Source: JBMOUD01 sp049319665 (lineage in GTDB: Bacteria > Pseudomonadota > Gammaproteobacteria > Enterobacterales > Enterobacteriaceae). From it: a stretch of DNA of 62,209 nucleotides. The stretch spans positions 1-62,209 of the forward strand of contig NZ_JBMOUD010000020.1 in the NCBI RefSeq assembly GCF_049319665.1, written 5' to 3'. How positions within the stretch are numbered: position 1 is the stretch's first letter; each line of letters opens with the position of its first letter. The position numbers and the translations under genes are program-made. The notes under the pieces are model-generated. The model did not search any database, was not told where the DNA came from, and was given only the letters and a program-made list of their open reading frames with translations. Of the stretch, positions 52,681 to 60,020 are shown one piece after another.

Positions 52681-54027
52681 GTGAGAACAAACAAGGTCGT
52701 ATGGAGTGAAGGACTATTTTTACGTCCACAGCTTTTTCAACAACAAGAGCGTTATTTAGAATATTACGCACATAAAAGAGCTGCAACGATAAATCCATTT
52801 TTTTGGGGGTTTGCACAATATGAGATTGATAGAGAAGCATTATCTTATGGGAAATTAGTATTACGTTCCGGGCGTGGTGTGTTGTCAGATGGCACTCCTT
52901 TCGATATTCCTGGTCATGCTGACTTTCCCGAGCCGCTGACTATTGCGCCCGAGCACATCGGTAAGCTGATTTACTTAGCCGTCCCGTTGCGCTTGGATAA
53001 TAGCGATGAAACGATTTTTAATGATCGTGATATGAGCTCGTTAGCAAGATTTAATGCATTTGAAACTGACCTTAACGATACCAACTCAATTCGTCAGGGG
53101 CCAAAGCCTGTGCAGCTTGCAAAGCTAAGGTTGAAACTCGTTTCTGAAAGCGAAATGACAGAGTCATGGATAGGTTTACCGCTGACTAAAGTACGCGCTA
53201 TACAGCCTGATGGAAGTGTATTACTGCATTTTGACGATTATATCCCCCCTGTCACTGGTTATGCTGCGAATGCATTGCTAGGAGAGTGGCTAACCCATTT
53301 GAATGGGTTAGTGAAAATGAGAGCCGAAATGTTGGCCAGCCGTTTGTCTAGTAGTGATGGCAAGGCGAGTGCTAGTGCAGAAATTGTGGATTATCTACTG
53401 CTGCAAATTTTCAATAAATATGAACCCATTTTAGATCATTTAAGGCAAATCCCTGAGTTGCCACCCATTATGTTGTATCAAGAATTAGCCAAATTCTCTG
53501 GAGAACTATCAACATTTATTCGCACTAAGACACGTAGGCCAAAACCAGCGCCAGGTTATGTTCATGCAGAGCTTTATCAATCTATCCGTCCATTGGTTGA
53601 TGAAGTTAATGACTTATTGAACCAGATATTGGTCCGCGCTGGGCAAATGATCCCGCTACACACCAAAGGAAACGGAGTGTGGTCGGCATCTGTTTTACCA
53701 AGCGAATTGCGTTCATTTTCTAATTTGGTTTTGGCTGTACATGCACAGCTACCAATGGATGTTTTGCAGCAGCACTTCTCTGCACAAACCAAAATAAGTG
53801 CACCACAACAATTACACGAATTGGTTCGTTCACATCTACCAGGTTTGGTCTTGCAGAGTCTGCCCGTTCCACCAAGACAAATACCTTATAGCTCTGGTTA
53901 TGTCTATTTTGAGCTGGTGAAGGATGGGCAGTTTTGGGAAAAAATTGCTAATACCGGCGCAATGGCACTGCATGTGGCGGGTGACTTCCCTGCCTTGAAA
54001 ATGGAGCTTTGGGGAGTAAGAAACTAA
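52681..54027 (+). CDS. tssK: TssK, T6SS baseplate subunit
   Basis: 448 residues. Diagnostic start VVWSEGLFLRPQLFQQQERYLEYY and end SGYVYFELVKDGQFWEKIANTGAMALHVAGDFPALKMELWGVRN. TssK trimers, related to phage receptor-binding proteins, link the baseplate to the membrane complex. GTG 52681 is the start, three bases after tssJ. The stop overlaps the tssL start (TAATG). Confidence 0.97.
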   Translation: MRTNKVVWSEGLFLRPQLFQQQERYLEYYAHKRAATINPFFWGFAQYEIDREALSYGKLVLRSGRGVLSDGTPFDIPGHADFPEPLTIAPEHIGKLIYLAVPLRLDNSDETIFNDRDMSSLARFNAFETDLNDTNSIRQGPKPVQLAKLRLKLVSESEMTESWIGLPLTKVRAIQPDGSVLLHFDDYIPPVTGYAANALLGEWLTHLNGLVKMRAEMLASRLSSSDGKASASAEIVDYLLLQIFNKYEPILDHLRQIPELPPIMLYQELAKFSGELSTFIRTKTRRPKPAPGYVHAELYQSIRPLVDEVNDLLNQILVRAGQMIPLHTKGNGVWSASVLPSELRSFSNLVLAVHAQLPMDVLQQHFSAQTKISAPQQLHELVRSHLPGLVLQSLPVPPRQIPYSSGYVYFELVKDGQFWEKIANTGAMALHVAGDFPALKMELWGVRN

Positions 54028-55400
54028 TGAAAGATAGCGATGAGCTCGGCCAAGAGAGCCCATTAGGGACTGAGCAAGGTTTCACTCAGAATGATAATCC
54101 TCAAGCTCTGGGGAAATTCTTGCTTGATGAGCAGAATAACTATCATCAGACGCCTGAAATCTCTGATATTGACGATCTTGCTGGTTTCACGTCTGCAGAG
54201 AAAAACCCACGTAATAAGTATGTTTTTAAGACCGAGGGGGTTCAGCAGAGAGCATTGAGTGTTAAAACAGCAGAAAACCCACTGTTAGAAGCGGCGCAAC
54301 CTTTATTACGTGCTTTAAGCGATATGCCTGAAGAAATACCTATTATTGAGAATGTCGAAATATTAAAAAAAAGCCTCATGAATGAAATAAATTTATTTGG
54401 CGTCGTATGTGATGAAGTGGATATATCTTGGAAGAAAATGGCTATCGTCCGTTATTGTATATGTACAGCCTTAGACGAGGCTGCCCATACAACACAATGG
54501 GGACTGTTAGCTGGCTGGTCACAAAGTAATTTGTTAAACCATTTTGAAGGCGATAATGATGGGGGCAATAAGTTTTTTTTACTTATTGGCCGTTTGTCTA
54601 TGAATCCACATGAATATGTGGATGTACTTGAGGTCTTGCTTAGAATTCTTGGCCTAGGCTTTGAAGGGCGTTATAGCATCATCGATGATGGTGATAGGCA
54701 ATTGACAAAAATTCGCCAACGTTTATTGATTATAATTCAAAGCACAAGGGATACGACTCCTTCGATACTGTCTCCTAATGGGCTGGCAACTCGAATCGGA
54801 AAGAGAAAAGAACGATTTAGCATGCCAGTTCGCGTTACTGCCTTATTTTCTGGCATTCTGGTCGTTACTGCTTTTATTTGGTGTAAATATTGGATCTCTG
54901 TCAACGAAAGAAAAATAGGGCAAGATGTTTATGCAATGCAGAATTTAAATGTAGCTAAACCGAATATTGCTCAAAGATTACGATTGTCTGTATTACTCAA
55001 AAATGAAATACAAAAGCAGCTATTGAGTGTTGATGAAAAGAAAGGTCACGGGAAAATCACATTTAAAGGGGATTCAACATTCTTAGTCGGTTCAGCACAA
55101 ATAAAGCCAGAAATGGAAGAGGTTTTAAAGCGTGTATCTAAGGAAGTACGTCGCGTAAATGGAAGCGTATTAATTATTGGACATACTGACTCAATGCCTA
55201 TTCATAAGCCAGAATTTCCTAACAATAAAGTTCTTTCAGAAAAACGTGCTGCAGATGTCGCTCAATACTTTATCGAGGAAGGAATTCCAAAAGATAGAAT
55301 AAAAATTCAGGGAGCTGGAGATGCTCAGCCTGTGAGTAGTAATAATGATAATCAGGGACGTGCGAAGAATCGGCGTGTGGAAATTTTTGTTACTTATTAA
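54027..55400 (+). CDS. tssL: TssL with C-terminal OmpA domain
   Basis: 457 residues. A disordered N-terminus, cytosolic DotU domain (about 70-250: NPLLEAAQPLLRALSDMPEEI; YCICTALDEAAHTTQWG; HPHEYVDVLEVLLRILGLGFEGRY), one membrane helix at about 268-290, and a periplasmic OmpA domain (about 345-457) with GHTDSMPI, NKVLSEKRA and NQGRAKNRRVEI. Called an evolved or specialised TssL because it carries its own peptidoglycan-binding domain. A TTG 18 bases upstream is in frame, but ATG 54027 is coupled to the tssK stop. Confidence 0.95.
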   Translation: MKDSDELGQESPLGTEQGFTQNDNPQALGKFLLDEQNNYHQTPEISDIDDLAGFTSAEKNPRNKYVFKTEGVQQRALSVKTAENPLLEAAQPLLRALSDMPEEIPIIENVEILKKSLMNEINLFGVVCDEVDISWKKMAIVRYCICTALDEAAHTTQWGLLAGWSQSNLLNHFEGDNDGGNKFFLLIGRLSMNPHEYVDVLEVLLRILGLGFEGRYSIIDDGDRQLTKIRQRLLIIIQSTRDTTPSILSPNGLATRIGKRKERFSMPVRVTALFSGILVVTAFIWCKYWISVNERKIGQDVYAMQNLNVAKPNIAQRLRLSVLLKNEIQKQLLSVDEKKGHGKITFKGDSTFLVGSAQIKPEMEEVLKRVSKEVRRVNGSVLIIGHTDSMPIHKPEFPNNKVLSEKRAADVAQYFIEEGIPKDRIKIQGAGDAQPVSSNNDNQGRAKNRRVEIFVTY

Positions 55401-58400
55401 TGAGTTTAAATATGTCTTCTTTAAATAGGTTATTTTCAATACGATTCACTAAGAAGTTGATGATCATCGCATGTTATCTATTAATCATTGCGTCGATCTG
55501 GTTTCTTGGACCTTTTTTTGGTTTCGGTCAAACACGTCCTTTAGAAAAAATTGATGCCCGAGTTGTATTCATTGCACTTGCGCTAATATGTCTAATCGGA
55601 CGCTGGTTCAGTGTGCCTGTATTCATCTTAGCGGCGATTATCCTCAGTGGCTTGACGTGGGTTATTACTCCATTTTTGTTAATTGGAAATCATTACCCGT
55701 TCATTGGAGTTATGCCAAGAGTCATTGCAATTTCTTGTATAATTTTTATTACATTACTTTATGGATGTTGGAGATTATTGCTGGCAATAAGAAAAAACCC
55801 AAAATTATTAGATAGTTATATTATCGATAAAGGCAATAAATCAGAACAGCATGTAACAGAAGTTGCTGCCATGATTCGTAATGCAGCTAAATATATCAAG
55901 AGCATTCATAAAAATGTTTCAAGATGGCGGTTTTTTTTCACATCAAAAGGTTCATTAAATGAATTGCCATGGTACATGGTTATTGGCCCTGAAGGTGCAG
56001 GAAAAACATCCGTTATTTTGTCGTCAGGGCAAGATTTCCCGTTGCCAGAGCAGTTAAATCGAGTTTGCAAAGAAAGCTTACCAACCAAAAACTGTGAATG
56101 CTGGTTTGCCAATGATGCCCTCTTTATTGATACGGCCGGAAAGTACTTGGATAACACTCAAGAAAATAAACCTGAGTGGGATACATTAGTTAAATCTATT
56201 AAAAAATATCGTCCAATAAAGGCAATTAATGGTGTTATTGTGACCATTTCAGCCTCAGATGTCATGGGGCGAAATAAGACAGAATTGGTCGATCTCTCTT
56301 CAAAAATAAGAGCGCGTTTGGATGATCTCCGCAACGTGCTAGGTGTTCGTTTTCCTGTTTATGTTTTAATGACAAAGTTGGACCAAATTCCAGGATTTGT
56401 TGAATATTTTAGAACATTAACTTCTGAAGACCGTGAGCAAATCTGGGGCGTTACCTTCCCATATGGTGAGGAAATGACAGCTTCGGTCGCAGAACTTAGA
56501 GAGCATGTAGTTGCAGAGCTTACTCTATTAGAGAATCGTATCGAAAATGATATGAATGTGCGCCAGCAAGAAGAGTATGAAACTGCGGACAGAAAAAAAA
56601 TGTATTCACTACCGCAGGACTTTAGGGCTTTATCGCAAGGTGTTGCTGATGTACTACAAAATATATTTTCTGTATCCCGGTATGACGAAACCCAGCGTTA
56701 TACTACTTTGCGAGGCATATACTTTACCAGCAGTAACCAACCTGCCAACCTTTCTTTATTAAATAATAGCACGCTGATCCAAAAGTGGCGTAATTATGCG
56801 GATCATAAGAAAACGTCTTCAATAGCATCTTTATCCCAACAGGTTGATGATACAGAGATGTTAGTAACGGGTGTTGCTTATGGTCGGCAATATTTTCTTA
56901 AAAAACTTTTCTCAGAAATCATCATCAAAGATGCTGGACTTGCACGTTATAATTTAAAAGTTGAATCACAATATAGATTCCAAAACATCTTTGGGCATGC
57001 TGCTTGTATCGCGGCAGCTATTTTTTTGTTATATGGCATAGTTAATAGCTACTACAATAATACCCGTTATCTTCGAGCGGTTGACATTAAAGTTGATGAC
57101 CTTAATGATGGACTACAAGGATTTGTTAAAAAATCTAATGAGAGTCTATTACCTTCTCTGTTAAAAATGTCTATGAGCTTGCCAGAGTTTACTGGCTTGA
57201 ATGTACTTAACCCTGACCTGGCCTTTAGATACGGTTTATACGCCGGTTCAGATGTCGTAAAAGACTCTGATGGTTTATATCACTATCTTTTACAGCGTTT
57301 GCTATTTCCATTGATTCAAAAAAGTGCGAGCGATTTTCTGCAGAACTCCGTATTTGAAGGGGATAATAGCGCTGATATATATGAAAAGTTTAAACTGTAT
57401 TTAATGGTTTTCAATGATGGGAAATTTGATCAAAATTACATGGTCAATAACATCACCCAACAATGGGAAACATCAGGGAAAATAGAACCATACGAAGAGA
57501 AGAGCATTTTTGTTTCGCATTTAAATAATTTATTTGGTCATCCTAATTGGGACATTTATGGGCAACCTATGGATCCCGAATTGGTTAAATATGTCAGAAA
57601 TGTTATAGACAAAAAGACGTTGGCAACGAGGCTTTATGAAAGAATCAAAGTCATTTCGGAAGCCGATGCGCCGACAAATATGACATTAAGTAAAATGACT
57701 GGCGAGCAAACCAGTGAAATCCTTACTGTTGCTAACACTAATTTGAAAAATAATGGTATTCCAGGGCTATTTACTTATGCCGGCTATCATCAGGTTTTTA
57801 AAAAAAAACTTAATGATTCAGTTGGAAAATTACATGGGGAAGATAACTGGATTATGGGGAAAAAAGACGACTCCTCACTTCATACCGTAAGTGATTTGGC
57901 TGGAAAAGCGAAGGCTCAATGGTCTGATCCGGTTAAAGATGAGGTGTTAAATCTTTATCTTCGGGAATATACCTATCAATGGAAGATGCTGTTGAGTAGC
58001 ATCCAGCTAAAATCAGATCGTGCTATTCAGAGTAAAAAAGGAGCGGGGCTATCTTTCGATATTTATGCTTTACACGCTTTAGTTTCCGCTGACTCACCGT
58101 TGGTAAATTTGGCGAAGCAAGCTGTCAAAGAAACGACATTAGCAGTACAAGAAAAAAGTACTGTTAATGTTCCTAAGATTCCTAATGTTAATAGCCAAGC
58201 ATTAAATAATGCTGCCAAAATTAACAATGTGCTCGCTTTTCGTGACAAAAAAATGCTCGTTGAAGGCGTCGATCGACATTTTAGCGCTCTAAGAGAATTT
58301 GTTTCGGGAAATGTACAATCAACTCAAAAAGACAGTAATGATGTAACAAGCAACGCGACTCAGCTAAGCACATTGCTGGGTATGTTAAGGGATCAATATA

Positions 58401-59266
58401 CCCAACTAGTTATTTCTGACCATGCTATCAAAGAGGGTGATACCTCTCCGTCTTTATCGGATTCTGGGCAAAAACTCAGTGTGGAGTCAACTACATGGCC
58501 AGAACCATTCAGAAATATTATCGAGCCATTATTAATTGGCGTTCATAAAAGAATTAATCAAAAAATTGTCTCCAATAGTAATAAAACAATTGAACTAAGT
58601 CTCGGTGAGGTATGCAAGAAAACCCTAAAAGGTCGTTACCCATTTGCTAATAGCCAACGAGAGGTGAATGTTAGCGATTTTGAGCGATTTTTTGCGGAAG
58701 ATGGTTTAGTGGATGAATATTTTAAAAAAAATTTGGCAGACAAAGTTGATACATCATTTCACCCTTGGCGATATAAGGGGGATTTGGATGATGCTAGTTC
58801 TGGCAACTTAGAGGTTTTTGAACAAGCAGAGAAAATTCGACGTGCTTTTTTCCAGGATGATGGCAGGAAAAAAATGGCTATCAATTTCTCACTTGATATT
58901 CCTTACATGGATCCATCTATTACAAAAATAAATCTTAATGTTGATGGGGAAAATATGAGATACGCACACGGCCCTGTTACTCCAAATTTCTTCAAATGGC
59001 CGGGTAGCCGTTTCGGTGCCGTTGTATATTTAACTGCAAAGCCCGCTGTTTCACCCGCAACATCTAATGTCATGATGACAGGATCGTGGTCTTTATTACA
59101 TTGGATTGACCGTGCACAGGAGGTGAAAACATCGACTAGCGGAAAAAAGCTTTTAACATTTAAATTAGATAACAGAAGAATTTATATCGATACGTCTGGC
59201 CTATCTTATGATGGGGATTTAAGTGTGAAATTATTAAGAAGTTTTAGATGTCCGGGAACTGTATGA
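55400..59266 (+). CDS. tssM: TssM (IcmF), T6SS membrane-complex protein
   Basis: 1288 residues. N-terminal membrane helices (about 15-110), then a cytosolic NTPase-like domain with Walker A GPEGAGKTSVIL at about 197 and FIDTAGKYLD. The ImcF segment follows (RARLDDLRNVLGVRFPVYVLMTKLDQIPGF). A further membrane helix near 530 (ACIAAAIFLLYGIVNSYY) precedes a large periplasmic part ending in the C-terminal TssJ-binding domain (SRFGAVVYLTAKPAV, GSWSLLHWIDRAQEV). Coupled to tssL by TAATG; an ATG four codons later is possible. Confidence 0.96.
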   Translation: MSLNMSSLNRLFSIRFTKKLMIIACYLLIIASIWFLGPFFGFGQTRPLEKIDARVVFIALALICLIGRWFSVPVFILAAIILSGLTWVITPFLLIGNHYPFIGVMPRVIAISCIIFITLLYGCWRLLLAIRKNPKLLDSYIIDKGNKSEQHVTEVAAMIRNAAKYIKSIHKNVSRWRFFFTSKGSLNELPWYMVIGPEGAGKTSVILSSGQDFPLPEQLNRVCKESLPTKNCECWFANDALFIDTAGKYLDNTQENKPEWDTLVKSIKKYRPIKAINGVIVTISASDVMGRNKTELVDLSSKIRARLDDLRNVLGVRFPVYVLMTKLDQIPGFVEYFRTLTSEDREQIWGVTFPYGEEMTASVAELREHVVAELTLLENRIENDMNVRQQEEYETADRKKMYSLPQDFRALSQGVADVLQNIFSVSRYDETQRYTTLRGIYFTSSNQPANLSLLNNSTLIQKWRNYADHKKTSSIASLSQQVDDTEMLVTGVAYGRQYFLKKLFSEIIIKDAGLARYNLKVESQYRFQNIFGHAACIAAAIFLLYGIVNSYYNNTRYLRAVDIKVDDLNDGLQGFVKKSNESLLPSLLKMSMSLPEFTGLNVLNPDLAFRYGLYAGSDVVKDSDGLYHYLLQRLLFPLIQKSASDFLQNSVFEGDNSADIYEKFKLYLMVFNDGKFDQNYMVNNITQQWETSGKIEPYEEKSIFVSHLNNLFGHPNWDIYGQPMDPELVKYVRNVIDKKTLATRLYERIKVISEADAPTNMTLSKMTGEQTSEILTVANTNLKNNGIPGLFTYAGYHQVFKKKLNDSVGKLHGEDNWIMGKKDDSSLHTVSDLAGKAKAQWSDPVKDEVLNLYLREYTYQWKMLLSSIQLKSDRAIQSKKGAGLSFDIYALHALVSADSPLVNLAKQAVKETTLAVQEKSTVNVPKIPNVNSQALNNAAKINNVLAFRDKKMLVEGVDRHFSALREFVSGNVQSTQKDSNDVTSNATQLSTLLGMLRDQYTQLVISDHAIKEGDTSPSLSDSGQKLSVESTTWPEPFRNIIEPLLIGVHKRINQKIVSNSNKTIELSLGEVCKKTLKGRYPFANSQREVNVSDFERFFAEDGLVDEYFKKNLADKVDTSFHPWRYKGDLDDASSGNLEVFEQAEKIRRAFFQDDGRKKMAINFSLDIPYMDPSITKINLNVDGENMRYAHGPVTPNFFKWPGSRFGAVVYLTAKPAVSPATSNVMMTGSWSLLHWIDRAQEVKTSTSGKKLLTFKLDNRRIYIDTSGLSYDGDLSVKLLRSFRCPGTV

Positions 59267-59309
59267 CATTGCATAGGATATTTATAATCTTCAAGCCATG
59301 GAGGAATAT

Positions 59310-59978
59310 ATGACAATGCACATCTCTTTGTTAGAAAATTATTCTAATAAAGGGAAATCTCATGCGTTTAAAAGTAAGGGAATTCACGATTTCTTTGAAG
59401 GCATACTTGAGTCTAATTTTTCTGACTCGAGGTTATACAAAGGATGTATTGATTTCTACCCTTGGTGTTTTGTGCTGCCTCCATTTTACCCAAGAAGTAA
59501 AAGCTACACCATTGGTGCGCTGCTGATGTTACATGATTCATTTGGTGCCTACTCTTTTTTTGTATTGCATTCTCAGGTTTCTTATGAATGGTTAATTAAA
59601 AACTTACAATCAAATTTTCATATTGCATTTTGGTTGGCTAGGGTTTTAGCAAATATATCTAAAAAGGAAATTGAAGATCAGGATTTTTCATCAGTCCAGG
59701 CATGGGTTCGTGCATTAAAGAGATCATACTCACCTATATGGGAGTCAATTTTTTTGAATGAAAAATTTAAATTTAAAAGTAGATCTACCTTATTGCTTTC
59801 AGAGTTAACTCAATTGGATTACGAACACGATATTGGTAGCGGGGTTGAAATGATGCCATGGACGGATTGGCCTGGCTGTGTTCAATCAGAAGATTATGCA
59901 TGGTTTTGGAGGCAAAGTAGGTATGGCAGGATAATCGACTCTCAAAAAATCAAGTTGGATAGCGATGATAAATCATAA
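59310..59978 (+). CDS. T6SS-associated protein of unknown family
   Basis: 222 residues. No signal peptide or membrane helix. Rich in aromatic residues (YPWCFVLPPFYP; MMPWTDWPGCVQSEDYAWFWRQ). The place after tssM is often taken by TagF (ImpM/SciT), a regulator of T6SS, but I do not see the TagF N-terminal pattern, so the assignment is only positional. An in-frame ATG at 59298 overlaps the ribosome-binding site; GGAGG is six bases before ATG 59310, which I use. Confidence 0.72.
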   Translation: MTMHISLLENYSNKGKSHAFKSKGIHDFFEGILESNFSDSRLYKGCIDFYPWCFVLPPFYPRSKSYTIGALLMLHDSFGAYSFFVLHSQVSYEWLIKNLQSNFHIAFWLARVLANISKKEIEDQDFSSVQAWVRALKRSYSPIWESIFLNEKFKFKSRSTLLLSELTQLDYEHDIGSGVEMMPWTDWPGCVQSEDYAWFWRQSRYGRIIDSQKIKLDSDDKS

Positions 59979-60020
59979 CTTAGTCATTATTAAAATATAA
60001 ATTAAATAGTAGGTGTTGGA

